This document shows, piece by piece, positions 1-9,474 of a stretch of DNA of 24,822 bases. Each line of letters begins with the position of its first letter. Position 1 is the stretch's first letter. The translations under genes were made by a program, and so were the position numbers. This stretch comes from Chromera velia (Eukaryota; Sar; Chromeraceae). Where the stretch lies: positions 1 to 24,822 of the forward strand of contig JAHBMJ010001655.1 of the NCBI GenBank assembly GCA_018398765.1. The letters are read 5' to 3'. The notes under the pieces were generated by a model. That model was not told the DNA's origin. It searched no databases and saw only the letters and a program-made list of their open reading frames with translations.

Positions 1-128
1 TTCTCCCCTCCCTCCTCCCCTCCTTCCTCCCCTCCCTCCTTCCCTCCCTCCCTCCCTCCCTCCCTCTCTCCTCCACTCCCTTCTCCCCTCTCTCCTTCCC
101 TCCGTCTGTTCCTCCCTTCTTGCCTCCC
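1..128. repeat. Polypyrimidine simple-sequence tract (CCTCC/TTCC)
   Basis: Almost pure C/T on the plus strand, made of irregular TCCC, CCTCC and TTCC units. It directly abuts the first recognisable codons of the gag-like frame that begins near 132, so the 5' LTR and leader of that element are either replaced by this tract or lie beyond it. The left edge of the window cuts the tract. Confidence 0.9.
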
Positions 129-131
129 GTC

Positions 132-1597
132 CAAGTCGATGTCGTCACATAGAGCAAGTATCTCACTCAACAGAAGATTGAAGAAACCTCTGCAGAACAA
201 GAATAGACGTACGAAAAATGGAGGTTGGACTGCCTAGTAAAGAGGGACGGGTCGGCAGCATACCACGCAATACCCATAGTAAAAGGGAAAGCTTTATAGG
301 AGGTGGACCAGCTCAAAGCGGCGATCAAAGGAACCCGTAACGAGAAAGTAGCAGTTGAGGCGGTTATACAGATGTACTATGATGGCAAGATTCTCGATCA
401 GAACAATAATGCTGACCCAGAAGCATACAAAAATAAGGTGTGGGAGGCAATCAAAGACAAGAGATAGGTGGTCCAGCACATTCAATAGAAGAAAATCAGA
501 AGATCGTGGGGGAATCTAGGCAGTGTGACAGGGAAAGCAGTATAGACAACCTAACTCTGAAAGCTTCTTACCATAGCCCAACAACTGATGACTCTCACAG
601 GCAGATGCAGCATGACCCTCAGCAGCGAAGAGGCAGCACGCTATATGCAAGACGGACTCCCTCAACTTCTTGCGTCCACCCTCCATAACGGGATGAAGGC
701 GGACTATAATAAGTATGAGGAGTTAATCAAGGCCATTAGGGAGGAGATTGATGAGCATGGAGAAGACTCCTTTGCAAGATGGGAATCAGAGGGGGAGAGG
801 ACAGAACAAAAGACTTACCTATAGTAACAGAAATTTTAAAAAGAGTCAGAGAGAAGGGGGAAGTCGGAGTAAGAGCAGATGACGATGAGCCAGTACTGAT
901 CTGGCAGATGGCGTAAAACTCTCACAAACAGAGCAATACCATGCTCACCCAGACCCCCACAACCTTCACTCACCTGCAGCACCCTGCATAGATCCAGCAT
1001 TCCCAAACAGTAGCACAGCAGCCCATGGGTTGGACCCAAGCAAACTATGTCGGAGGGGTCAGGGTCCCTCCTAGGGGCTAACCAGGTTACCATCAACAAC
1101 CAGAGAGACGCAATTGGCCAGGGGCAGGAAGACAGATGAATAGGGAGCCGGGGCAATGAAGAGAGGACAGGAAGCCAAACTACCGACCGCTACCACAGAA
1201 TAGAGGGTGCTCAGGGTACAGTTATTGGACAAGGGGTCCGCACGACTGTTGGGCCTGCAATCCTATCTGCCCTCGGTGTGGTGTGAAAGGGCACTTTGCC
1301 AAATACTGCCCTGAATTTCCCATGCAGCCGCAGCCACAACATTCCCAAATAAATCTGCCTCCTCCATCACGAACGCCACCAAATCGATACACACAACAAA
1401 TATCTATCCCACAAACCCATGCTGACAGACCTGAAAACGGAGGACTTCCAGGCAAGTCGACTGCGCTTTACACTCGGCCTCAAACGACTCTCCCGAGGAC
1501 TATGACCCAAAGAAGCAGTGGAAGGAGGGAGGGAGGTCAGTCTGCACTGCCTCCTCTCCCAAACTGTTCCCTCTCAGACTGCAACCAATTGGGTTAA
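132..1597 (+). pseudogene. gag-like polyprotein with CCHC zinc knuckle, stop-riddled
   Basis: The structural (capsid) protein region of the copia element. Frame 0 runs from 132 to about 800 and includes stretches such as AVEAVIQMYYDGKILDQ and a helical acidic segment (588-790). Near the G5 run at 791-795 the reading switches to frame 2, which continues through a Gln/Pro/Arg-rich linker to the zinc knuckle C-X2-C-X4-H-X4-C at 1268-1309. In-frame stops occur at 150, 204, 297, 465, 486, 543, 552 and 558 (frame 0), and at 914, 989, 1079, 1157 and 1595 (frame 2). Each is one transition from CAG, CAA, CGA or TGG. The family assignment rests on the knuckle and on the integrase downstream; the gag itself is too divergent to place by eye. 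It cannot be translated as it stands. Confidence 0.75.
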
Positions 1598-3047
1598 CAA
1601 TGTGATGGACTCGTTTCCTCTTCCCTGATGTCTCCTAGGATGTCTTTGTCTGCAGATCTGTTCCTCGAGTCCTGAATGACGACTGTGAACGATCAGATGA
1701 GCTCGCGACAGGGTGGAGAGAGGGGCAAAAGGGGCGTTGACCTTCGGTGGCATCCAGACATGTGTGCAAGTCACATCGTGTGGTGCAGAGACACCATGGA
1801 CCAAGACCGAATTTTGTGGGAGATACCTGTTGAGGTGATGATGGGCGTCACAGATCAAGGGGCCCCGGGGTTCAAGATCGGTTCATACGGCGCAGTCAGG
1901 GTAACGGGGTTGGATGCAGTGACTAAACAAGTGGTGGACGTCGATTCAATTGGATACATCATAAAACCCGGAGTGCACACCAAACATCTGGCCAGAGGGA
2001 GAGGGATGGTGATAGATGATGGAATGGATGAGAGTAAGGGAGGGGAAAATTACGTCACAGTCATAGACACAGAGGGAAGCTAGGCTCACCAGGTTAGTCA
2101 TTACCCATCCTGAGGGGGAAAGGGAGTCTAACCTGCCCTTTCTTGTCTTGCTTCCCATGAGACAACCACCCAACAAGGAGATGCGCCTCGTCCAAAAACA
2201 GCTTAGAGTACGGGAGATCAAAAAGAGGGAAGAAAAGAAAATGATCGATGAGAAGGAAGAATTGGAGGCATGGCATACGAGGTTCCTCCACTGCGACATC
2301 AACCGACTAGCAGCAATACTCAGAGAGAAGGGAGTGGGGGTCAGCAAGCAGAGAAGGGGACAAGTGTGGGAGGACTGTGAGGTGTGCGAGATGAGAAATG
2401 CAGTTAACAGGTGTCCTCGCCCCGTAACAGACAGGAGAGAGAGAGAGACAAAGAGTTACGGGGAGGTGATTTATGGTAACATTGGGTTCTAGGAGGAGTA
2501 CCCGTTCTCAGTCATCATGGAGCTATACACTCGAGAGATTGATGTGATGTCTCTCAATGCGAAGAGAGATGTCCCCGATCACTACGTTCGGTTCCTAGCA
2601 GACAACAGAAGTCTCCTTCCCCAGCCGCATAGACAGCTAAGCATCTACAGATCAGACAACGAAGCAGTGATGAAAGGAAAAAGGATAAGAGAGGTGTTGC
2701 CGATGACATACTTCGAAAAAAGCGCAGCATACAAATTAGAGTTACAAGGGGCGGCAGAGAATGCCATTTGGATGGTGCAAAGACTGGCAAAGACAATGTT
2801 GAGGGTAAAGGGATGGCCAAAGGCGGTTTTGCCGGAGATTTTGAAGGGGTTGGTGCAAACGTACATGGCACTGTACACGCATGAGCTAGGGACCAACCCT
2901 TACAACAAGAAGCACGGTAGGCAGCCCGATTTGTCCTTCATGTGTGGAGATCAGGTCACCTTCCGTCCCTACCACCCGAAGACCGCCTCGAAAAGAATCG
3001 AGCTGCAAGGGAAGAAGGGATGGTATATCTCTAAGTGTATCCATTAG
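1598..3047 (+). pseudogene. copia pol fragment: protease and integrase
   Basis: Frame 2 (to 2083) carries a protease-like motif, D-M-C-A-S-H at 1757-1774, where the copia family usually has D-[ST]-G-A-S-H, followed by a typical Gly/Val-rich segment. Near 2060-2085 the reading moves to frame 0, which runs to 3047. The integrase zinc-binding domain is seen as WHTRFLH (2268-2288) and CEVC (about 2379-2390). In the core, S-D-N at 2652-2660 gives the second catalytic Asp, and Q-G-A-A-E-N near 2745-2762 gives the catalytic Glu (codon 2757). The expected first Asp appears to be Asn (2478-2480). Stops lie at 1673, 2081 and 2490. A GTNPYNKKHGRQP-type segment marks the end of the core. Reverse transcriptase should follow but is absent, so this is a dead fragment. 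Confidence 0.75.
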
Positions 3048-3050
3048 TAT

Positions 3051-3317
3051 TGTGCCTGTGTATTTCTTTGCAGGTAACATTCACTACCTTCTACGTGCCA
3101 TGGTGATCATAATTTTTCCTACCGTGCACCCTAGCTAATCAACCAGTCTTTTGAGCACATTTGAGCAGATTTGTACAGGAGTAACGATTTTAAATGCTTT
3201 AAAAGGCTCTAGATTGCTTTAAGCAACCTAGTTTTACTTTATAATGAAGCTAGAATATAATAAATTTAAAACTCACTATGAATTCCACTAAGTCCTACTT
3301 TAGAGTTCACTCTATTT
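3051..3317. other. AT-rich spacer, no gene seen
   Basis: The sequence becomes AT-rich, with short repeats such as TTTGAGCA near 3150. No open frame, RNA gene or transposon terminus is recognisable. The junction with the integrase fragment near 3050 probably marks a deletion or insertion breakpoint. Confidence 0.5.
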
Positions 3318-3595
3318 CAGCAGTTCCACAGCACGAGCAGTGAGTGTATCCTCCCGTGACCTGCTGACTCTCTTTGTTTTCCTCTCTCCCCACCAACACA
3401 ACAGCGAGGCAAACATTTTTCTTTGGCGCGACAGACCTTTGTGCTGACAGAAAGGACTCTCCTCAGCAGTTCCACACCACAAGCAGTGAGTGTATCCTCC
3501 TGCAACTTGCCGCCTCTCTTTCTTTTTCTCTTTTCCTACCCACACAACAGCGAGGCAAACATTTTTCCTTGGCGAGACAGACTTTGTTGCCTTCC
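3318..3595. repeat. 146-bp tandem duplication (two copies)
   Basis: A segment beginning CAGCAGTTCCACAG at 3318 recurs at 3464 (CAGCAGTTCCACAC). Both copies contain GAGTGTATCCTCC, then ACAACAGCGAGGCAAACA, then a TTGGCG-GACAGAC block. The second copy runs directly into the long polypyrimidine tract. The copies differ by scattered substitutions and small indels. No coding sense is evident. Confidence 0.85.
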
Positions 3596-4350
3596 CTTCC
3601 TTTTTTCCTTCCTTCCTCCCCTCATTTATTCATTCATTCTCTTCCTCCTTTCCTTTTTTCCTTCCTTCCTTCCTTCCCTCATTCATTCATTCGTTCCCTT
3701 CCTCCCGTTTTTCCTTCCTTCCTTGTTTCTTTCCTTGTTTTCTTCCTTCCGTCCTTCCTTCCTTCCTTGTTTCTTTCTTTCCTTGTTTCTTTCCTTCCCT
3801 TCCTTCTTTGTTTTCTTCCTTCCTTCCTTCCTTCCCTTCCTTCCCTCCCTCCCTCTTTCCCTCCCTTCCTTCCTTCCTTGCTTACTTCCTTCCTTCTTTT
3901 CTTCTTTCCTTCCTTTCTCCCTTCCTTGTTTCCTTCCTTCCTTCCTTCCTTCCTTCAGAATCTCTTTCCTTCCTTCCTTCCCTCCTTCCTCCCTCCCTCC
4001 CTCCCTCCCTCCCTCCCTCCCTCCCCTTCCCTCCTTCCTTCCTTCCCTCCCTCCCTCCTTCTTTTCTTCCTTCCTTCCTTCCTTCTTTCGTTCCTTCTTT
4101 CCTTCTTTCCTTCTTTCCTTCTTTCCTTCCTTCCTTCCTTCCTTCCTTCCTTGCTTCCTTCCTTCCCTTCCTTCCTTGTTTCCTTCCTTCCTTCCTTCCT
4201 TCCTTCCCTCCTTCCTTCCTTCCTTCCTTCCCTCCCTCCCTCCCTCCCTCCCTCCCTCCCTTCCTTTCTTTCTTCCTTCCCTCCTTCCTTCTTTCCTTCC
4301 TTCCTTCGTTCTTTCCTTCGTTTCCTTCTTCCTTTCCTTCCTTTCATCTT
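3590..4350. repeat. Long TTCC/TCCC polypyrimidine tract (about 750 bp)
   Basis: An almost uninterrupted pyrimidine strand built of TTCC, TTTCC and CCCT units, with only rare G or A (for example TTGTTTCC and TTCAGAATC near 3955). Pure pyrimidine has no stop codons, which explains very long Phe/Leu/Pro/Ser-only frames on this strand and Lys/Glu/Arg/Gly-only frames on the other; none should be read as protein. Such a tract can form triplex (H-) DNA, is prone to length change, and its assembled length may be unreliable. Confidence 0.95.
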
Positions 4351-4355
4351 CTCAG

Positions 4356-4493
4356 GCCGCTGTCGGTCCTTTGCGTTCGGGAGATGCTTCTCTCTCCCCT
4401 GGGCCCACCTAATACCCAACCCCCCTGCTTGCAGCGAGTTTTCTCTGGCGGCTGTCGGATGGCTGTCGGTCCTTTCTGTTCGGAAGACGCTTC
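4356..4493. repeat. Two-copy local repeat (GGCTGTCGGTCCTTT)
   Basis: GCCGCTGTCGGTCCTTTGCG at 4356, continuing to GATGCTTC at 4390, recurs as GGCTGTCGGTCCTTTCTG at 4461, continuing to GACGCTTC at 4493. The period is about 105 bp. It mirrors the duplication on the other side of the polypyrimidine tract, so the whole 3318-4493 block is a local array of duplicated modules. No protein or RNA gene recognised. Confidence 0.75.
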
Positions 4494-4620
4494 AAACCCT
4501 TTTATAAATTATGATATCGCACAATAAGTGACACAGTGGTCTCTATTAAGTCCCGCACAGCCTGTAAACCTTCGTATAAGTTTGTAGCTTCCAAAAAAAA
4601 GAAACACAACAAAACTAAAC

Positions 4621-4862
4621 ATAATCATTATCTGAATTATCATATAATGATTATATGAGTACGTGTTCATATGCTAATCATTATATGAAATTATAATCAA
4701 AATGATGGTTCTAAACATATTCAAAATTAATAATAATACTTCTGTTCATAATGATTATGTGCATTGTAAATGATATAATGACATAATGATTATAGGATAC
4801 TGATGGTTACACCCATAATGATTATGATTTTTAAAGTCACTATGAGATTTCATAATTATTAT
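4621..4862. repeat. Cluster of the near-palindrome ATAATGATTAT
   Basis: The 11-mer ATAATGATTAT or its complement ATAATCATTAT occurs at 4621, 4644, 4748, 4783 and 4815. A 10-base version lies at 4675 and an ATAATTATTAT variant at 4852. Apart from the central base the motif is its own reverse complement. Spacing is irregular (about 23 to 73 bp), so it is not a simple tandem microsatellite. Confidence 0.8.
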
Positions 4863-5045
4863 GAAGGTACCCCTAGCTTTGAATTAATCCAATGATGCAC
4901 GTTATGCCTTGCTGTGATCCATCTCGATTGTCGAAATTGATCGAAATTTGTCCAACAGTAATGAAATTTAGCATAAAATGGTACATCAGATTTACAAGTA
5001 AAAGACCCAGAACTTGCATAGCAATTAAAAAAGTAGTGACCAGAT

Positions 5046-5137
5046 TTGATTTGATAGATTTGAATTTGATTTAATTTGAGGCTAAGGCTCTAGATTTGCA
5101 AATTTAGGCAGATTTGAGGTTAGATTTGAGGTTAAAC
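5046..5137. repeat. GATTTGA-rich degenerate repeat
   Basis: GATTTGA and close variants (GATTTGATTTGATAGATTTG, AGATTTGAGGTTAGATTTGA) recur with irregular spacing. The unit is imperfect, and it probably represents old simple-sequence expansion. Confidence 0.55.
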
Positions 5138-5476
5138 TTCATAGGTTCCCTCTAAATCAGGCTAATATGCGAGTCTCCTCTATATAGGCTCTTCTAGTTT
5201 TTACTAATAACAACTCACAATTTTAGGTTTTTGACTGTCTTTGAAGAAATAATTCGATTTAAAACAACTTTGAAGCATTTTTTTTTTTTAAATGGTGGAA
5301 CACTTTCTTTCAAGTTTGTTAAGATGCATTTTTATTTGTTGTATTAAAGTCGCCTTTATAATAACTGACTCGTTTTGAAAACATTCTTCGAGTTGCAGAC
5401 ATCTTTGACTTTGAGAAGATTCGGAGAAAGAAGATGACAATGCCAGCAGGCAATAAAAGCTTTGTGGGGGGGAAGG

Positions 5477-5535
5477 TAGGGATAGCTATTGTATCGATAT
5501 CATATCGTATCGTATCGGTATCGGTATCGAAGTAT
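5477..5535 (+). repeat. Left terminal inverted repeat with GTATCG sub-repeats
   Basis: Begins TAGGGATAGCTAT, then a run of TATCG/TATCGGTATCG units. The reverse complement lies at 7296-7355. In hAT elements such subterminal short repeats bind transposase; here that role is inferred only from position. Confidence 0.8.
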
Positions 5536-7295
5536 CGACTATCAGTTCTTTCTCGGGCGGCCGAGTATTGGTTAGTATCGGCTTACATACTTAGAGCTTG
5601 TGAAAGACTAGCTGGGCTAATAATATATGGCAAGGCGCATGCCAGGCCGGGCCTTGGAGCTCGAAGACCGGGCCCAGTAACACATATACCATCCCCAACC
5701 GGCTTTATACGTGGATAAATGCGGAACCGGCTCCAACGTGCACTGAATTCAGCCTCAGCGGCCAGAACATGCAGCCTGACTTGGCTTCAAGACAAGACTG
5801 CATGTACACTGCATCCGATCTAACAGAGCTTCATCGTTTCTGTTTTCTGAATAAAACCGCTTCTAGATAATGAAAGCATCATAACAGCCAGAAGGGGAAA
5901 AAACAAGCTAAGATGTGGGCATATTATAAACGTTAGGCGGATAGAAATTTCGTTTCCTGAGCATGCAGAGTTGTTTGACCCGTTGTTGCCCTGTCGGAGT
6001 TGGCTTACTGGCCAACGTCCAAACAGCTCAAGGACAGTAGTCTAAGAATCGTCTTTCCACAGTGTTGTCTCCTCTTTTTATGCCATCTTGGAGCTTCAAG
6101 GGTGACCGGATCGACCAGGATATCAATATGGGCGAACTAAGATTCAGAAAGATCAGTCATGAGTGAGGTCACTATCATTTGGTGGCATCCATACTCTACC
6201 ATTGAAGCTTGCCACTTTACCATGCATTGATGTTCAACTACTGAACATACTTCTAATGACCTCATCTTTTACAAATGCTTGCCACTTGGCGACTCGCTAC
6301 TCGTTTTTTGATGTTGACCTAGCGGTTTGGTCTTCACATCCTATAAATCATAAAACACATACCAGGACCATCTTATCTGTTTTGCTGTGGGAACCTTTAT
6401 AGTCCAACGTGTTTGTCTTGGTCTCTTTCATGCTTTCACTTATGCAGCAAGAACTTTTAATACTGCAAACAGTGCTGTTTTTGTTTTTCCGGAACTAGAT
6501 TTGCCCTCCCTGGAATGACTGGTGAGTTTGTCACTTATGCCCGCTCCACAGAGGAAGAAGAGGGCTTCCCCAAAGTCTAGAAAGCTAAGAAGTCACTGTG
6601 TCTCACCATGGATGTATTCTGCCAAATTGTTGCAGCTTTGAAGTTTCAGCTAGCCGTTTTGTATATTTGTTGATTTTCATGGAGATGCTTATACATACAG
6701 ACTAGCATACAGATAAGTATACAGACCGCTACACACTATCAGACCTTTGACCTTAATTTTCTCTTCACTCCGCTTGCTGAGCATCAACTACCACGTCGTT
6801 TAAGAGAGTGTAACCTGAGCTGTTTGCTGTGTAGCTTGTGTTTTCTTTCTTTTTTGTGCTACAAATCTATATGGTTCCTTCGTAAGTACAGAATGGCATG
6901 TGGATATCTGCGTTTTGCTGTAAATTTTATATGCATTCATTTGCATTTGGGTGATTTTAGCACACACATCAGAATAAAATCGAGTCTAACAGTTTGCGTG
7001 TAGTATAAGATTTCCAGGAACGATGTGTTGATGAAGTCATTCTCAACCTCATGATGTGTTGACTCTCTTTAAAGGGGGGGTTAGGGGGGTGAAGCCTCCT
7101 TTATAGTTTGGCCTTCTGAACGTTTTAGAGCTCATTTTCTAAGTAAAGTTGACTCTTTAAAAACATGAATTTTTTACAAAAAGTTTACAGTTTTATGAAT
7201 GGTACCGTTTGCACTAGGTTTTAGCTTCGTACGCTAAAAATTTTGTGTTAGTATCAAAATTATCAGTGATACCCTCTTTTTTTGGAACTTTAAAT

Positions 7296-7355
7296 TCCAA
7301 TACGATACCGATACAATACCGATTCGATACCGATACGATACGATAGCTATCCCTA
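7296..7355 (-). repeat. Right terminal inverted repeat with CGATAC sub-repeats
   Basis: Ends with ATAGCTATCCCTA at 7355, preceded by repeated CGATACCGATAC units. It is the inverted partner of 5477-5535. Confidence 0.8.
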
Positions 7356-7363
7356 AGGGTAGG

Positions 7364-8043
7364 CAGAGGTTCCTCTCAAAGTGGTTGAAGTGTTGCAAGA
7401 AGGCAACGCGCATGTTCTATGACCATTCAAACAGGTTCAATCATACATATAATACTATAAATTTAAACATAAAAATTTTAAGTAAAAAACATACGAAATA
7501 ATGTAAAATATACTAGGAAATAGTAGAAGAAATGACCAGAAAAATATAAACTTAGAGGCTAAAGATATATATTGAGTAAAAAAAAAATTCTTGTAAACAA
7601 CTGTAAGTATTTTTAAAAGACTCGTTGGGGTTTTAGAAGTCTTAAATTGTTTGAGCCTCTTTTAGTTTTTGTAGGGGGGGTATTTTTATAAATAAATTTT
7701 ATGCGAAGGTTTTTTTATTTTTTTCTTTTGAGTTTTTTTTTTTTCACACCAATTCTGTAGTCTTACACAAAGTTAAATGTGTAACAATAATTATTACCCC
7801 TGACCCCCCTCTTATTACATATGAAAGTATGTAATAATTAGTGTGTAATAATTCCAGATAAATTTTTTAACACCATCTCTCCCACTTTCCATGCTCCCGC
7901 CTCTGCTCTTTTACCCCTGCCTCCAGTGCTCAAAAATTCTCTCTGCAGTATTGCTGATGATATCATTACTCCAAAAGCAGTACCCTCAAACCATCTTGAA
8001 GAAGAAGAAGAAGACGAAGATGAAACCTAGAATTAATACACAC
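7364..8043. other. AT-rich intergenic stretch, no gene seen
   Basis: Low-complexity A/T sequence with poly-T runs (about 7730-7744), TAATAATTA motifs (7789-7855) and a GAA microsatellite near 7998-8020. It ends in GAATTAATACACAC (8030-8043), the first part of a 53-bp tandem repeat interrupted by the LTR element that follows. Open frames here are short and low-complexity. Confidence 0.5.
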
Positions 8044-8303
8044 TGTTGCATGCTGCTGTATTGCGTCTCCCACAGACCTTGCGTTGGTTTTGGCATGTCC
8101 GTCCTGGCTGTCCCGTTCGTGCTTGTACGGGCGGGGGCCACGGCATCTATTTCTGTTTGTGGAGGCAAAATGTATCCATTCATTCCTCTCTAGCCTCATG
8201 AAGCGGTCTGTTTCCTCTAGCCTGAACTGACAGTTCATGGACTCAGGTGCACCTATATATCCTCTGTATGTCTATAGTAACCGCTTACTCCCTATATACA
8301 ACA
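8044..8303 (+). repeat. 5' LTR of the small LTR element
   Basis: 260 bp, starting TGTTGCATGC and ending TACAACA, so it has the canonical TG...CA ends. Contains TATATA (about 8252), a possible core promoter. It lacks the 50-bp internal duplication present in the 3' copy. Confidence 0.9.
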
Positions 8304-9226
8304 TGGTAACCAGAGCTTGAAATCGATCCAGGGAAATAAAGTCTGAATCTTTTGGTTTTGCCTTCATACCTCAGGGAGGCTGTTGGTATAATTTTTTTTC
8401 GGACCTGCTTGAGCCTTTTGTTTGACAATGTGTTCCTACCATCGCTACCCACTGCTAAAATTTGGTCCTCCAATTCTTGATGTTGCAAAGAGGAGTAGGG
8501 CAAGCACTGAGGATGATTTTACCATTGAGACTTTGGCCTGCCGTCTCCATCTCTTCCTGTAATTGCCTCTTGTCTGTCTTTCTCCTTTCCGATGTGGATC
8601 GATCTGGATGAGCCTGACTTAGGTTTATGCCTTTTGACCAACTGGTTCTGGTCGACGTCCACCACTGATGACCACTCGGAGGACCTGCCTGGCACTGCCT
8701 GGAGATTTTGACCACAAATATGACTGACATTCTTGATCACCCTGACAACTTCTCCATCTTCAATCAGACTAACAAGATTTTTCTCTGCGATAATGTGCCT
8801 CCTTCCACCAAATGAATCTTTTTGTATTTGTCTGTGACAGGCGGGCTTCTTTTTGGTATTGTCGGGTATTGTTTGCATCTGTGCATGCCATTCCTCCTCT
8901 GCCAATTCTAAAGAAGTAAGCGAAACGCATCCTTCATCTCTTTCTTTTGTTGGCTAGAAAGAAATGTGAGGTGGTGGCATACCAGTCCTACTTCGATCTT
9001 TTACCTTGTTGCCCTATCTGATCGCGGCAACGTTTGCTCTTTCACTTGGATTGACAGAAGAGAGTAAAAAGAAAAGAAAAAGCATATGACACTCTGTCTG
9101 TCTCTCTGAATTATCTCCCTTTGCATACTGAATGTTCCTCTTTTCTCTGTTGTCCTTGCTCCTGAACGTACCTCCATACACCTGAATGGGCACAACGTGC
9201 AAGCATGTCCTTGTTTTTACCGTCAC
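8285..9226 (-). pseudogene. Antisense open frame inside the small LTR element
   Basis: Read on the minus strand, one frame stays in register for about 310 codons from 9226 down to 8285, broken only by TAG (9014-9016), TAG (8954-8956) and TAA (8519-8521). The longest uninterrupted segment (8905-8519) gives a charged protein with the stretches LAEEEWHAQM, EKNLVSLIEDGEVVRVIKN and SSVVDVDQNQLVKRHKPKSG. I recognise no domain. It runs against the transcription direction fixed by the primer-binding site and polypurine tract, and its 3' end overlaps them and the 5' LTR. It could be a captured host-gene fragment, a genuine antisense gene as reported in some plant LTR elements, or chance. Upstream of about 9014 other frames look equally plausible. 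Confidence 0.35.
8304..8316 (+). promoter_or_regulatory. Primer-binding site
   Basis: TGGTAACCAGAGC directly follows the 5' LTR. It differs by one substitution and one extra base from TGGTATCAGAGC, the complement of the initiator methionine tRNA 3' end used by many copia elements. Confidence 0.75.
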
Positions 9227-9444
9227 TGTATCTCAAAGTCTCTTCTCTCATTTCCTCTCACATTTGCTAATAGAAGGTGTTTCCGCTCACCCCGCTGGCT
9301 GGTGGTTGAGAAGCAATGAAGAGGGTAGGGGGAGGATGCAATGGCTGACCGCCTTCATTTTAATGTCGTGAATGGCCTTGTTACTTCGTTTGTATGACCT
9401 GAGTGTATCAACATTTGCGTTAGACACAGATAGGAGGACTGATC

Positions 9445-9470
9445 AGAAGAAAAGGGAAAAGAAAAGGGAA
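9445..9470 (+). promoter_or_regulatory. Polypurine tract
   Basis: Twenty-six consecutive purines (AGAAGAAAAGGG followed by AAAAGAAAAGGGAA) four bases before the 3' LTR. This is the expected site for plus-strand priming in reverse transcription. Confidence 0.8.
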
Positions 9471-9474
9471 TCTA

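Larger units (their letters stand above)
129..3050 (+). mobile_element. Decayed, truncated Ty1/copia-type retroelement
   Basis: In order it contains a gag-like region, a CCHC zinc knuckle (1268-1309), a protease-like segment (around 1757), an integrase HHCC domain (2271-2391) and an integrase core (about 2475-2960). Integrase follows protease with no reverse transcriptase between them, which is the copia order (PR-INT-RT) and not the gypsy order. No RT or RNase H is found after 3050, and no LTR is recognisable at either side, so the copy is truncated at both ends. It carries about fifteen in-frame nonsense codons but only about two frame changes. Related in design to the full-length element at 11998-20683, but not a close copy of it. 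Confidence 0.85.
4494..5476. other. AT-rich intergenic stretch with short repeats
   Basis: No gene is supported here. It holds the ATAATGATTAT cluster (4621-4862), a GATTTGA-rich patch (5046-5137) and a T9/T10 run near 5279. Short open frames inside it have no protein-like features. It ends at the left terminus of the hAT-like element. Confidence 0.55.
5477..7355. mobile_element. Non-autonomous DNA transposon with hAT-like ends
   Basis: The left end reads TAGGGATAGCTATTGTATCG (5477-) and the right end, reverse complemented from 7355, reads TAGGGATAGCTATCGTATCG: terminal inverted repeats with one mismatch in 20. Both ends continue into phased GTATCG/GGTATCG repeats for about 50 bp. The flanking 8-mers are GGGGAAGG (5469-5476) and AGGGTAGG (7356-7363), matching at 6 of 8 positions, which is consistent with the 8-bp target duplication typical of hAT elements. 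The 1.88-kb interior shows no transposase: its open frames are short and carry no recognisable domain, though AATAAA occurs near 5850. The superfamily call is inference from ends and target duplication; a mobile element of some kind is well supported. Confidence 0.75.

Noticed and set aside
3374-4527. Long plus-strand open frames of 329-377 codons and a 154-codon minus-strand frame
   Set aside because: They are produced by the TTCC/TCCC tract, which cannot contain stop codons. Their composition is Phe/Leu/Pro/Ser only (Lys/Glu/Arg/Gly on the other strand).
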